Part shown: positions 1-8,767 of the stretch, in pieces
Numbering within the stretch: position 1 is the stretch's first letter
Layout: each line of letters begins with the position of its first letter
Source: Opitutaceae bacterium
Lineage (GTDB): Bacteria; Verrucomicrobiota; Verrucomicrobiia; Opitutales; Opitutaceae
Length of the DNA stretch: 64,000 nt
Reading direction: 5' to 3'
NCBI GenBank assembly: GCA_027490995.1
Contig: JAIXWY010000011.1
Coordinates: 1-64,000, forward strand
Made by a program: the position numbers and the translations under genes
The notes under the pieces: model-generated
The model's database searches: none
What the model was told of the DNA's origin: nothing
What the model saw: the letters and a program-made list of their open reading frames with translations, nothing else

Positions 1-469
1 ACTTCGAGTCTTTACCCCAAGCGTTTGGGTTGTGGATCACGGCCAAGTAGTCGTCCGGTTTAATCTTTTTAATGCGCCGGCGAAGGACGGGAAGGGCGCG
101 GCGAAAGATCTCCGGTGAGGTAGACTTTGCGCGTTCCCGATGGGGTCTGGCTTCGCCACTCCGGTGATCGAAGATCGCACACAAGACCAGGTCGACGAAG
201 AACCGGCGCTTGTCGGATATGGCCTCCCAATCCCGCACAACGGATTGGTGACGGTTGCTGACCCAACGCTCAAACCACGACCACAAGAGCGCATCGAGCC
301 CCCCTTGAGGCAAGGGCTTCGGTAGATTGCCAATCGGGCGGGCGGGCGGTGGCGCACTTGCGGCGACCGGCACGGGTTTCCACTTATCCGTCTTGCCGAC
401 GCGGCGCAGAATCACCGGTTCTGGCAGTTTTGGCGGATCTTTCCGGGGCTTTGAACGTGGCGATTTCAT
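1..469 (-). CDS. Hypothetical protein, partial, coupled to integrase
   Basis: This reading frame stays open from an ATG at 469 to the left edge of the window, at least 156 codons, so the C-terminus is missing. I translated it by hand. It begins [18 protein letters not shown], a basic proline-rich stretch, followed by a segment with several Trp residues ([14 protein letters not shown]) and a very basic helix near residue 130 ([14 protein letters not shown]). I recognise no family. Its ATG overlaps the TGA of the integrase by four bases (ATGA, 466-469), which is the main reason to believe it is translated: it is probably made by coupling to the integrase. Its position inside the presumed integrated element suggests an element-specific role, possibly DNA binding given the basic charge, but that is a guess. 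Confidence 0.6.
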   Translation of the reverse strand, partial: MKSPRSKPRKDPPKLPEPVILRRVGKTDKWKPVPVAASAPPPARPIGNLPKPLPQGGLDALLWSWFERWVSNRHQSVVRDWEAISDKRRFFVDLVLCAIFDHRSGEARPHRERAKSTSPEIFRRALPVLRRRIKKIKPDDYLAVIHNPNAWGKDSK

Positions 470-1689
470 GCCGGCAGGATGCGGGGTAAAACGGACAGGG
501 CGGCGCGCATGGCTTCCGTCTCCCGGTGAGTGTATTGCCGATGAACGTCCGAGGCGTGCCCCACGTGTTCGCGGCGGATTTCCTCGGGAACGCCAGCGTT
601 TGCGGCATTGCTGACGCACGTATGGCGGAGCGAGTGAAAGCCGAGATCGAAGAAGGATTTCTTCGCCTGGTCGGAAGCCACGTTGGAGAACTTCACTCCC
701 GCCTTATTCAATAGTTCGCGGAACGTGAGGCTGAGGCCGTATTTGCCGCCGGACTTCTTGCCGATGAGTGTCGGGCAGAGTGGGGTGTTGCCGAGCGCCT
801 CGCGCGGGCGGAGCCATTCGAGCAGTTCATTGGTTAGGACTGTTTCTTCTTTCTTCGCGGCACGGTCGCGGCGTTCCTTAGCCGGACGCATCACAATAAC
901 TCCCCTCTGAAGGTCCACTTGGTTCCAGCGCAGGGAGGCGGCGTCTTGGATTCGGAATCCACAATGGTAGCCGAGTAGAATCATGGTCTTCCAGTCTTCG
1001 CCGGCGGTGGAGAAAACGGCGCGGAGTTCTTCCATCGTGAACGCGCGACGCTTGGCGGCTTCATGTCTGAGCGAGTCCACAGCCTCACCGGGATTGGATA
1101 AGAGCACCCCTTGCCGGCGTGCGCGATTGAAGGGCACGCGGAGAACCTTCACGGCCATATTGGCGGACGCTGGCGAGACTCCTCTCTTTAGCTCGGCGTC
1201 GCGGAATCCTTGCACGTCTCGCGCGGTGACGCGGGCCATTGGTTGATCGGCGCGAGGGCCGAGAAATTTGAGGAAGTCCGCAATGATGCGCTTGTATCGG
1301 GCGGCGGTGCCGCCGGCGCGGGCCTTGGTCTTCTCGGCAAGGAAGGCGTCGAGGAATTGGCGGACAGTCTCCACCCGCAAACGGTCTTGCCCGGATGCGG
1401 CGAGAAGATCGGAGACGTAGCCTTGCGCATCCTCTAGCGTTAACTCGCCCGCGTGCGCTTTTTGGCTGAGGGTAATGAATCGCTCGGAGATTTCGGCCGC
1501 TTTCGCGATGGGGAGCACGCTTGTCGCGCGTCCGGCGAGGGTGTCGGCTTCGCGTTGCCAGCGTTCGGCAATCGCTTCCGCGGTGGCCTTGTTGGTTTCC
1601 TTGGTCGAACGGGCGACACGTTTTCCGTAAGGGGAGGTGTAATGCCCGATCCAAAAGCGCGTCTTGGGTTGGCGGTGAACTGAGGCCAT
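466..1689 (-). CDS. Tyrosine recombinase / phage-type integrase
   Basis: This is a site-specific recombinase of 407 residues, the usual size for island integrases. An N-terminal Arm-type region (about 1-60) precedes a SAM-like core-binding domain (about 105-195, with [15 protein letters not shown]) and a catalytic domain (about 215-400). The catalytic set is complete: Arg246 in [16 protein letters not shown], His352 and Arg355 in FHSLRHT, His378 in HVGHAS and nucleophile Tyr386 in RQYTH. It should cut and rejoin DNA at the attachment site. The gene starts about 180 bases from a 3' tRNA-Gly fragment (1869-1896) and reads away from it. Its stop overlaps the start of the next gene by four bases. 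Nothing suggests decay, so the element may still be mobile. No obvious Shine-Dalgarno precedes the ATG. Confidence 0.93.
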   Translation of the reverse strand: MASVHRQPKTRFWIGHYTSPYGKRVARSTKETNKATAEAIAERWQREADTLAGRATSVLPIAKAAEISERFITLSQKAHAGELTLEDAQGYVSDLLAASGQDRLRVETVRQFLDAFLAEKTKARAGGTAARYKRIIADFLKFLGPRADQPMARVTARDVQGFRDAELKRGVSPASANMAVKVLRVPFNRARRQGVLLSNPGEAVDSLRHEAAKRRAFTMEELRAVFSTAGEDWKTMILLGYHCGFRIQDAASLRWNQVDLQRGVIVMRPAKERRDRAAKKEETVLTNELLEWLRPREALGNTPLCPTLIGKKSGGKYGLSLTFRELLNKAGVKFSNVASDQAKKSFFDLGFHSLRHTCVSNAANAGVPEEIRREHVGHASDVHRQYTHRETEAMRAALSVLPRILPA

Positions 1690-1868
1690 CGGGTCGGGGG
1701 TTTTGTCCGTTTTGTCGGGCGGTTGAAGAGTAGGCGGAAGCGGTGCGGCTGGAAAAGTTCTCTGGTCTCCTGACTTCTAACGCAACTTCTAACAACGCCA
1801 ACGAATATTGAGGACGCCAAGTGCCTAGCATGAAGGGCTTAAGGAAACTGCTAGGGCGGTATCGAATC

Positions 1869-1896
1869 GAGAGTTCGAGTCTCTTCGCCCGCTCCA
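1869..1896 (+). other. tRNA-Gly 3'-end fragment, probable att site
   Basis: These bases form a complete T-arm and acceptor 3' strand: stem GAGAG, loop TTCGAGT, stem CTCTT, acceptor strand CGCCCGC, discriminator T and CCA. A U73 discriminator with a GCGGGCG/CGCCCGC acceptor stem fits tRNA-Gly. No GCGGGCG 5' strand, D-arm or anticodon arm lies in the 75 bases upstream, so this is not an intact tRNA. A 3' tRNA fragment next to an integrase is the classic junction of a tRNA-integrated element. The element would extend leftward out of the window and the native chromosome would begin just right of 1896. The exact core of the repeat cannot be set without the other end. Confidence 0.75.
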
Positions 1897-1905
1897 TTTT
1901 CACTT

Positions 1906-1940
1906 AAAGCCCTGCTCCTGAAAAGGTTGCGGGGCTTTTT
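1906..1940 (+). terminator. Rho-independent terminator after tRNA fragment
   Basis: A stem AAAGCCC (1906-1912) pairs with GGGCTTT (1932-1938), and part of the interior (TGC/GCG) can also pair. It is followed by a short T run and GTTTTG. Its place ten bases after the tRNA 3' end suggests it is the original terminator of the tRNA-Gly gene, left behind on the chromosomal side of the insertion. Confidence 0.6.
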
Positions 1941-2533
1941 GTTTTGTGGCGGGCTTTGGTCTCCCGCACCGCAATCGGGGGGGCAGGGCGCCGATAGCCG
2001 CAGGAGACGCATCGCGGATTAGAGGCGTACTCCAGAGAGAAATGGGTCACGAGCTGCGCTTGAATCGCCAGGCTACTGAGAACGGTAGCAGCTTGGTATG
2101 CAAAGGCTCTCTCTGCCGTCGCAGCGACCTTCGAATTCAACCGTCGCGATTGCGAAAGCGAGCAGCAGGTCGTGGTTTGCCGTTGCGGCGATATCCGGGT
2201 CGCTTTTGCCGAGGCGTGGAGTGGTGCTGACGAAGATCCGCTCCGTCCCGAGACCACGATGCGCGACGGTGTGCGCTGACGATGGCGAGGTAGCAACCCG
2301 CGGAGTCAGGAGCCTCGCCGTGAACGAATCGGAAGCGTTTGCATCCGCGAGGGGTGAGGGCGAGGGAAACGCAGCCCAGCGTGAGGCCCCCACGATGCCG
2401 TCGGCCCATCTGAGGACTGCCTTCACGCGCCCTCCGTCTTGGGCTCTTGGGATGCCCCTTGACCCCCGGGAAGCGTCGGGGTACCGGGGCAGAGGCGGCG
2501 AGGAATTTGCTCCTGGCGGCCGCCCGCTTTTCT
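1941..2533. other. Intergenic, no gene recognised
   Basis: About 590 bases between the tRNA remnant and the phosphotriesterase-like gene. Open frames here have no recognisable motif, no ribosome-binding site and unconvincing composition. I see no clear promoter or RNA structure. Confidence 0.5.
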
Positions 2534-3490
2534 ATGGCTGAACGCATGATCACGACGGTGACAGGAGACATCCCGGACTCCGAACTCGGTGCGACGCTCG
2601 CGCACGAGCACCTGTACTGTGATATCTCGGTGCACTCGGGCCGCGCGGATAATCGTCTCGACGATGTGGCGGAGGTGGTCGGAGAGATGGAGTGGTTTTC
2701 GCGCGCCGGTGGTCGTACCATCATCGAGGTGACGCCCGAAGGGATCGGTCGGGATGCGGCGAAGCTTCGCGACATCAGCGTAGCGTCGGGCGTACGGGTG
2801 GTCAGCGGGATCGCTTTCTACGATCAGAGCACGTACCCCGATTGGGTACGCTCCGCCTCGGCGGAGACGATCGCGGACTACTTTGTGCGGCACCTTGAGG
2901 AGGGAGAGAATGGGGTCAGGGCGGGACTCATCGGCGAGATCATGAGTCACAACGAGCCGGTGCCCAACGCCGCCGGCTACCGCCTCGAGCCCCTGGAAAG
3001 ACGTGTCTTCGTGGCCGCGGCGTTGGCGCAGCGGAGGACGGGGGTCGCGATTTCCACGCATGCCTCGCTCGGGCGCGCGGGGCATGCGCAACTGGACGTT
3101 CTGGAGCAGGAAGGCGCTGATCTCAGTCGTGTCGTGATCGGCCACTGCGATGCCCATGTGCACGACGACATTGAGCTAGATCTGGCCTACTACCTGCCGA
3201 TCCTGCAGCGCGGAGCGTTTTGCCAGTTCGACATGATCGGATGGGAAATGCTGGCTCCGGATGAAGCGCGGGCTGAACGCATCGCCGCACTGGTCCGACT
3301 CGGTCATGCGCGGAAGATCACGCTTTCAACCGATACCTGTCGACGGTCGCAGTTCCGGCGCAATGGCGGTCGGGGCTACGATTACCTCTGGACCTCCTTC
3401 CTGCCGCGCCTGCGGCGGTGGGGTGTCTCTGAAGAGCAGATCCGGCTGATGCTCGTCGATGCGCCGCGGGCGCTGCTCGCGCGCGCGTGA
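2534..3490 (+). CDS. Phosphotriesterase-family metal-dependent hydrolase
   Basis: This is a TIM-barrel amidohydrolase-superfamily enzyme of the phosphotriesterase homology type, cytoplasmic and without a signal peptide. The binuclear metal set is visible: His24 and His26 in LAHEHLYCD, Glu135 in LIGEIMSH, His176 in STHAS, His204 in IGHCDAH and Asp267 in STDTCR. The bridging residue is Glu rather than carbamylated Lys, as in E. coli PHP and unlike true phosphotriesterases, so a lactonase or carboxylic-ester activity is at least as likely as phosphotriester cleavage. The frame is open from 2447, but homology begins at MITTVTGDIP, so I start at ATG 2534; ATG 2546 is a close alternative. It converges on the symporter gene. 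Its link to the sugar locus is unproven. Confidence 0.85.
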   Translation: MAERMITTVTGDIPDSELGATLAHEHLYCDISVHSGRADNRLDDVAEVVGEMEWFSRAGGRTIIEVTPEGIGRDAAKLRDISVASGVRVVSGIAFYDQSTYPDWVRSASAETIADYFVRHLEEGENGVRAGLIGEIMSHNEPVPNAAGYRLEPLERRVFVAAALAQRRTGVAISTHASLGRAGHAQLDVLEQEGADLSRVVIGHCDAHVHDDIELDLAYYLPILQRGAFCQFDMIGWEMLAPDEARAERIAALVRLGHARKITLSTDTCRRSQFRRNGGRGYDYLWTSFLPRLRRWGVSEEQIRLMLVDAPRALLARA

Positions 3491-3573
3491 GTGGTTGCAG
3501 GAGCGCGGTGCTTCCGCGTGAATCCTACGGGAGTCGAAACCGGGTGGTACGATTGATCGGATTGTAGCGTGAA

Positions 3574-5364
3574 TCAGCTCGATCCGGCCGTCTTACGGCG
3601 GCCGGTCCAGAGCAGCACTGCGCCGACGAGCATCTGGAATCCTGCGATCGCGAGGACGCCCAGTTTCCCGTTCCACTGCCAACCCGCCGTTGGGAACGCA
3701 AGCAGCGACACGGCGGCGCCGGTTGCGAGGCTGAACCAGCCGAGGATCCAACCCTGGCTGCGCTGGCCGGGGCGGCTGCCGACCTCGCGTTCAAAGTCGA
3801 CCGGCGTGCGCATGCGGCGGTAGAATTCGGCGGTACGCGCGCGGTCCTCCTCCGAGTCCTTCGCGACGTAGGCGGCGAAGTAGCCCGCGACACCGGTGAG
3901 AAGCGTCGCGAAGACCTTCTGATCGTAGGTCCACGTGCCGATCAGATCGTTCAGGACGTCGACGCGTCCGCTGAGGTAGCCGACGAAGGAGACCACGAGG
4001 GCGGATAACATCGACCAGACGGCTGCCCGACGGGGAGCTCGCGGAGTGAAGAGCCCGAGCACGAGCGGTGTCGACATGGGCAACCCGAGAAGCGCTCCCA
4101 GTTCCAGCATCAGGTCGAACGCTCCCTTACCTTTGGCCGCCGCGAAGTAACACGCGATCCCGATGATGGCGCAGCCGGACAGGAGGGTCAGACTCTCGCC
4201 GACTCGGACAAGGGCGGCGCCCTCGACGGGAGGCTGTCCGCGCCAGCGTCGGTAAGCTGGATAGATGTTTTTGGCGAAGACCGCTGCGAAGAGATTGAGA
4301 CCGGAGTCCATCGTGCTGAGCGTGGCGGAGAAGATGGCCACCACCATCAAGCCCATCAGTGCCTCGGGGAGGAGTTGCATGCTGGCGACCGCGTAGCTGG
4401 CTTCAGCCGGCTGTGGCACGGAGGCCGCGGCGACGGCGTCGCTGTAAAGGATCCGTGCGACCATCGGGGGAAGGAAGAAGACCAGGGTGCTGGCCGCCAT
4501 CAGCCCGGCAACCAACCAGCCTGCGCCGGAAGCGTGGCGCCCGTCGCGGCACGAGAAGTAGCGGGGTGCAGCGTTGAGGCTGAGGCGGTCGCAGAGGAGA
4601 ACGATGGTCGAGGCGAGCACCCAGGGTGCCGTGAAGTTGTAGTTGAGCTCTTCTTTCGGTGGCTTGATGAAGGCGAAATCGTCCGTCAGACCGCGGCTTT
4701 CGATCGCAGAGAAAAAGCCGTCCACGCCGCCCACGGCCCGCAGGCAGAGCCAAGCAAGCAGCACGGTGATGGGAATGAGAATCATGCCCTGCACGAAGTC
4801 CGCGCCCATCACCGCCCAGCGACCGCCCAGGACCGAATAAAACATGACCACGACGCCGACGGTGATGATGGTCGGAATCAGCGGCAGTCCGAACACGGTG
4901 GAAGCAAAGATGCAGAGCGTGTAAAGGGTCATCGCCGCGTACAACACGCCGAAGAAGTTGCCTACCCAGCTGTAGAGAAGCTCCGCGCGCGGCCCGAAGC
5001 GATCGCGGATGACCTCGGGCGCGGTGGTGACGCGCAGTTGGCGCAGCCAGGCAGCGAGGAAGAGGCCGTTTAGGCCGAAGCCAATGACGTTCGCGATGAA
5101 GTTGGTCGAGGCTGAGTAGCCCGCGACGTAGGCCGCGCCGGCGAGTCCAGTGAAGGTATACGCGCTGAACGACGCCATGTAGGTGCTCATACCGACAAGC
5201 CACCAGCTGCCCTGGGAACCGGAGCGGAAGTAGTCGTCGCCGTTCCGGTTCATCCGCCGGAACGCGAACGCGATGCTAAGCAGCAACGTGAAGTAGCCGG
5301 CGAGGGTGGCGAGTTGGAGTCCGGTCAACTGGCCGAGCAAAGCGAGAGGCGGGAGCAGGGTCAT
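3574..5364 (-). CDS. Sodium:solute symporter (SSS/SLC5 family)
   Basis: This 596-residue inner-membrane protein has about 14 hydrophobic helices and the SSS-type core. Recognisable pieces are the early helix with DDYFRSGSQGSWWLVGMS, then MASFSAYTFTGLAGAAYVAGY, and later IFSATLSTMDSGLNLFAAVF, the conserved Na-binding helix region of this family. It should import a sugar or related solute with Na+. Its ATG overlaps the stop of the upstream GH52 gene by four bases (5361-5364), so it is the distal gene of the TonB/oxidoreductase/GH29/GH52 operon. It is the only inner-membrane importer in that operon and probably supplies the cytoplasmic glycosidases. The substrate cannot be read from sequence. 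Confidence 0.93.
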   Translation of the reverse strand: MTLLPPLALLGQLTGLQLATLAGYFTLLLSIAFAFRRMNRNGDDYFRSGSQGSWWLVGMSTYMASFSAYTFTGLAGAAYVAGYSASTNFIANVIGFGLNGLFLAAWLRQLRVTTAPEVIRDRFGPRAELLYSWVGNFFGVLYAAMTLYTLCIFASTVFGLPLIPTIITVGVVVMFYSVLGGRWAVMGADFVQGMILIPITVLLAWLCLRAVGGVDGFFSAIESRGLTDDFAFIKPPKEELNYNFTAPWVLASTIVLLCDRLSLNAAPRYFSCRDGRHASGAGWLVAGLMAASTLVFFLPPMVARILYSDAVAAASVPQPAEASYAVASMQLLPEALMGLMVVAIFSATLSTMDSGLNLFAAVFAKNIYPAYRRWRGQPPVEGAALVRVGESLTLLSGCAIIGIACYFAAAKGKGAFDLMLELGALLGLPMSTPLVLGLFTPRAPRRAAVWSMLSALVVSFVGYLSGRVDVLNDLIGTWTYDQKVFATLLTGVAGYFAAYVAKDSEEDRARTAEFYRRMRTPVDFEREVGSRPGQRSQGWILGWFSLATGAAVSLLAFPTAGWQWNGKLGVLAIAGFQMLVGAVLLWTGRRKTAGSS

Positions 5365-7475
5365 GGGGTAGAAGAGGGTCGCTCATTCAGCCAAAGAACC
5401 GAGGTCACTCCGCGCGGATAGTAGAGGCTGCCGAGCGGTTGGCTGGTGGCACTGTGGAATTGGTCGACCATCGCATGCCCTCCGAGGAGGGGCCCGCGCT
5501 GGAAGTCGGCATGGACGCGATCAGCGCTTCGGGCGGCCGGTGACATCGCATGTGGGAATAGGCGTCTCGCGACGTGTTGGGCGAGGGCGATCTTGCTGAA
5601 CCACGTGTTCGTGCTGGTGCTGGAGATCTTCCACGCGCCGCTCGTGGCGTCGAGGCAAATGCCGGGCTGGAGCGCCGTGCGCAGGTGTTCCTCGAGGCGA
5701 GCGAGGAGCGCGGGATAGCGTCGGCGCAGGAGGTGTTCGCGTCCGAGATGGAGAAGAAACACCAAACCCTCGATTGCCGGAAGAATGATCGAGCGATTAC
5801 CTCCCTCGAACACGGCGGGAAAAGCGGCCAACTGGTCGTCGTATTTGGCCTCGAGCGTGCGGGCGAGGAGGTCGGCCGAAGCACGGGCCCGTTTGGCTTC
5901 GGGACGGTCGCCGAGCGCGGCCCACGCCTCCTCGAGCAGCCACCACGCCGCCAAGGCTTTGACTTGGAGGTAGAGATTGAGGCGGGCCTGTCCGAGCGAC
6001 ACGTCGAGCGAGTCGTAGGTTGTGATTTCGCTTCCTTCCGGACCGCACCGATCTGAGTCCCACTTGAGCAGTCCGTCGCGCCGTTGCGGATCCGGATCGT
6101 CCCGCCGCTCAAGACTGCGAGCGCACGCGCGGAGCGTCGCCGCCTCGCGGCGGAGCCATGCGAGGTCGCGCGTGTGCCGGGCATAGGTGACAGCGCAGCA
6201 GATCCAGTTGACGAGCTGCTCCATCGCCATGTGGGAAAAGCATCCATGCAGGTCGCGGCATTCGTAGCTCGAGCGTCCAGGTGGGGTGAAGTGATTGCTC
6301 ACGCCCATGTCGTGGGTGAAGGAAATCCCCCCAGCGGCCCGGCGGCCCTCCGGCCCGTGGACGGTGTCGCGGTAAGCGTAGCGGCGGCGGAACAGCACGA
6401 GGGTGTCGCGCACGGCCCAGGGAAACCATGCCAGCTCAAAGAACAGATGGTCCACCGTGAGGTCGAAGGTATTCAACATCCGGTATTCGCCCTCGTTCAC
6501 GATCCAGAGTGGCTTCCCGCCGCGGCGGAGGAGTTCGGTGCTGCCGAAGTAGCTGTGGGTGGCCTGTGCGATCAGCCAGCGTTGGTCAGCCGAAAGCGAC
6601 GAGCGCGCCAGGGCGGCATCGCGCCGTGCCGCGAGCTGGAGCCGACGGCGATGCGCGGCGAGACCGTACCGCAGGACCTCCTCCAGGTCTCGGAACAGCG
6701 AGGTGTAATGAAACCGTGCGGTGAGGCCGGAGGTCACTTGCCCTCCCTGATAGAAGCCGAGGGCGAGCGGAAACCGCCGTCGCGCTCCGGTTGGTACTTG
6801 GAAAACCAGCGCGTTTTCGGGACCGAGCAAATGCAGACCGCGGTGGTCGCGGAAGGCAGGCTGTTCGAAGGCGAAGGCCTGACGGGCCTCGACCTCCGGG
6901 CTTGGCCGGGTGGCGTAGCCGAGCGTGTGAGTATGGGCAAAGCCGACAAGATCGGCGGCGGTGTCGTTGAGCGGACGCCACGGATGCGCCGAGTCTCCAA
7001 TGCCGAAGACCAATTCCACCGGCCCGCTTCCGGCATGATTGTCGAACTCGATCCAGCCGTAGATGCACGGCGCAAAGGCGGCCTGCTGCGTCACCTTGTT
7101 CGACCGCGCCGGGTCGGGGGTGCGGTCCCACGGAGTGGCGAGGCCAAAGGTAAAGCTGCCGCTCCGCCACACGTCGGAGGCCCAGTTCAGATCCCGCGTG
7201 AATTCCTCGGAGGCCAGCGCGCGACGGGAGGGTGGAGCTGTGGTGCCCGATTCACCGGTGAATGCCTCTGCTCCACGCTGGGGACCCGGATCGAAGAATG
7301 GCAGGAGACGCCACGTTGACTCGCCGGCCGGCCGGTAACCGACGAAGACATTCTGTTGGGCGGGACCCGACAGCGACTGACCGAAGCCCCCGCGGGCGCC
7401 GTGGCGTCCGACGGTGAAGCTCGCGAAGGCGCCCAGTGGAGCGTGCTGCGTGTGGTAAGACGTGGAGGGCTTCAT
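5361..7475 (-). CDS. GH52 beta-xylosidase
   Basis: This glycoside hydrolase family 52 enzyme removes xylose from the non-reducing end of xylo-oligosaccharides with retention of configuration. Family signatures run along the protein: QHAPLGAFASFTVG at the N-terminus, LWIVNEGEYRMLNTFDLT (about 323-340, containing the nucleophile Glu328 or Glu330), GGISFTHDMGVSNHF, GCFSHMAMEQLVNWICC and EITTYDSLDVSLGQAR (acid/base Asp488 or Asp491), ending in LGSLYYPRGVTSVLWL. I chose the ATG at 7475 because it gives 704 residues, the family's usual ~705. The frame is open further upstream to 7595, but that extension is basic and unrelated. The start overlaps the GH29 stop by four bases. There is no signal peptide, so it acts in the cytoplasm on imported oligosaccharides. 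Confidence 0.95.
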   Translation of the reverse strand: MKPSTSYHTQHAPLGAFASFTVGRHGARGGFGQSLSGPAQQNVFVGYRPAGESTWRLLPFFDPGPQRGAEAFTGESGTTAPPSRRALASEEFTRDLNWASDVWRSGSFTFGLATPWDRTPDPARSNKVTQQAAFAPCIYGWIEFDNHAGSGPVELVFGIGDSAHPWRPLNDTAADLVGFAHTHTLGYATRPSPEVEARQAFAFEQPAFRDHRGLHLLGPENALVFQVPTGARRRFPLALGFYQGGQVTSGLTARFHYTSLFRDLEEVLRYGLAAHRRRLQLAARRDAALARSSLSADQRWLIAQATHSYFGSTELLRRGGKPLWIVNEGEYRMLNTFDLTVDHLFFELAWFPWAVRDTLVLFRRRYAYRDTVHGPEGRRAAGGISFTHDMGVSNHFTPPGRSSYECRDLHGCFSHMAMEQLVNWICCAVTYARHTRDLAWLRREAATLRACARSLERRDDPDPQRRDGLLKWDSDRCGPEGSEITTYDSLDVSLGQARLNLYLQVKALAAWWLLEEAWAALGDRPEAKRARASADLLARTLEAKYDDQLAAFPAVFEGGNRSIILPAIEGLVFLLHLGREHLLRRRYPALLARLEEHLRTALQPGICLDATSGAWKISSTSTNTWFSKIALAQHVARRLFPHAMSPAARSADRVHADFQRGPLLGGHAMVDQFHSATSQPLGSLYYPRGVTSVLWLNERPSSTP

Positions 7476-8767
7476 GGCGGGAGCAGATCGGACGGGCAAG
7501 GATCGTAGTGCGGGTGCGGTGCGCGCGGCACCCGCATGCCCGCGGTGAGGTAGAGGCGGGGCGGGTGGGCGCAGGTGAGCCGCAGCACGGGACAAACCTC
7601 GTCGGGCGCGGCGACCGGTGCTCCACGAATGACAAGGCGGCGACCGCGCTGGCGGAACTCCAGGCGATGATCCGTACCGAGAAGGGTCACCGCTTGTACG
7701 CGGGTTTCAAGACCATCGAGGACGAGCTCGGAGCCCGGCCAACGGCAGACGTGCCAGTACAACTGTCGCCCGCGGGCGGTGAACGGCCCGTGGTGCGACC
7801 AGTCGGCACGATGATCGCCGCGCACCTGCAGGTCCCAGGTGAAGGTGTCGGTGTCGTAGATCGCTTCGCCGCAGCGCGTGAGCCACCGCCCGACCGATCG
7901 CAGCGTGCGTACGGCGGGGGCCGGGAGAGAGCCATCGCCACGCGGGCCCACGTTGAGCAGCAGGTTCCCGCGGCTCGCCGCGCATCGCTGCAGCAGCGCG
8001 GCCACATGGCGCGCTGATTTCCACTCGTGGTCTCCGACATGCCATCCCCAGCTTTCGTTGAGCGAGAGGCAGGCTTCCCACGGTCGCCAGGGTCGCGGGC
8101 TGGACAAATGTCCTTCAGGCGTGGCGAAGTCTCCGGGGAGTCCATTGCGCCCGTTGAACAGGATGTTGGGAGCGATCGCCCGGATGCGGGCGTTCATCTC
8201 TGCGGCACGCCAGCCCCCGGCATCGAACGGCCACCAGCCATCGTACCAGAGCACGTCGGTGCTGGGGAAGCGTCGGATCAGTTCCTCGACGCGGGCAAGC
8301 GTACGGTCGACGAAGCGGACCCGAGCGCTTGGGCGCTCAAGGGCGGCGACGCCATCGGGTGCATCGTGCCACGAATTCAAGCTATGGTAGAGGCCGACGC
8401 GCAGACCGCGGACTTGGGCCGCTGCGACGAGTTCAGCGACAAAGTCTCGACCGGCGGCGGTCTTGCTCGAGCAGAAGCTGCTCAGCTCCGTGTGATAGAG
8501 CCGGAATCCGTCATGGTGCATCGTCGTGAACACGATGTACCGCTGGCCCGCCGCGCAGGCTAGGTCGCACAGTTCCCCGGCATCGAAGCGCTCTCCTCTA
8601 AACCGGCGGGCGAGATCGGCGTAGTCGCGGCGCGAGAGGCGCTCGCGATTGCGGACCCACTCGCCGCGACCGAGCAGGCTATAGAGGCCCCAGTGGACAA
8701 AGAGCCCGTAGCGCGCGGCCACAAACCAGTTCGCGTCCGGAGCCGGCGGCGTGGCGTCGTGGGTCAT
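7472..8767 (-). CDS. GH29 alpha-L-fucosidase-like enzyme
   Basis: This is a GH29-type alpha-L-fucosidase of 431 residues. The TIM barrel opens with ARYGLFVHWGLYS, then AGQRYIVFTTMHHDGFRLY and LRVGLYHSLNSW. The nucleophile is Asp176 in STDVLWYDGWW. Later segments GNLLLNVGPRGDGSLP and VRTLRSVGRWL match the barrel end, followed by a short beta-sandwich. No signal peptide is present, so it is cytoplasmic like the GH52 enzyme. It overlaps both neighbours by four bases (ATGA at 7472 and at 8764). Co-expression with a beta-xylosidase suggests a xylose- and fucose-containing glycan, but some GH29 members act on other 6-deoxy or galacto-type residues, so the exact substrate is inferred. Confidence 0.9.
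   Translation of the reverse strand: MTHDATPPAPDANWFVAARYGLFVHWGLYSLLGRGEWVRNRERLSRRDYADLARRFRGERFDAGELCDLACAAGQRYIVFTTMHHDGFRLYHTELSSFCSSKTAAGRDFVAELVAAAQVRGLRVGLYHSLNSWHDAPDGVAALERPSARVRFVDRTLARVEELIRRFPSTDVLWYDGWWPFDAGGWRAAEMNARIRAIAPNILFNGRNGLPGDFATPEGHLSSPRPWRPWEACLSLNESWGWHVGDHEWKSARHVAALLQRCAASRGNLLLNVGPRGDGSLPAPAVRTLRSVGRWLTRCGEAIYDTDTFTWDLQVRGDHRADWSHHGPFTARGRQLYWHVCRWPGSELVLDGLETRVQAVTLLGTDHRLEFRQRGRRLVIRGAPVAAPDEVCPVLRLTCAHPPRLYLTAGMRVPRAPHPHYDPCPSDLLPP

Noticed and set aside
1806-1896. Intact tRNA or tmRNA
   Set aside because: Only the T-arm and 3' acceptor strand are present; no matching 5' strand, D-arm or anticodon arm could be found.
1085-1903. Long leftward frame reading through the tRNA fragment and integrase
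   Set aside because: It overlaps the integrase in another frame and its start lies in the reversed tRNA fragment; the product is arginine/proline-rich noise.
3504-3518. Short CGCGG/CCGCG hairpin between convergent genes
   Set aside because: Five-pair stem without a T run; too common in GC-rich DNA to call a terminator.
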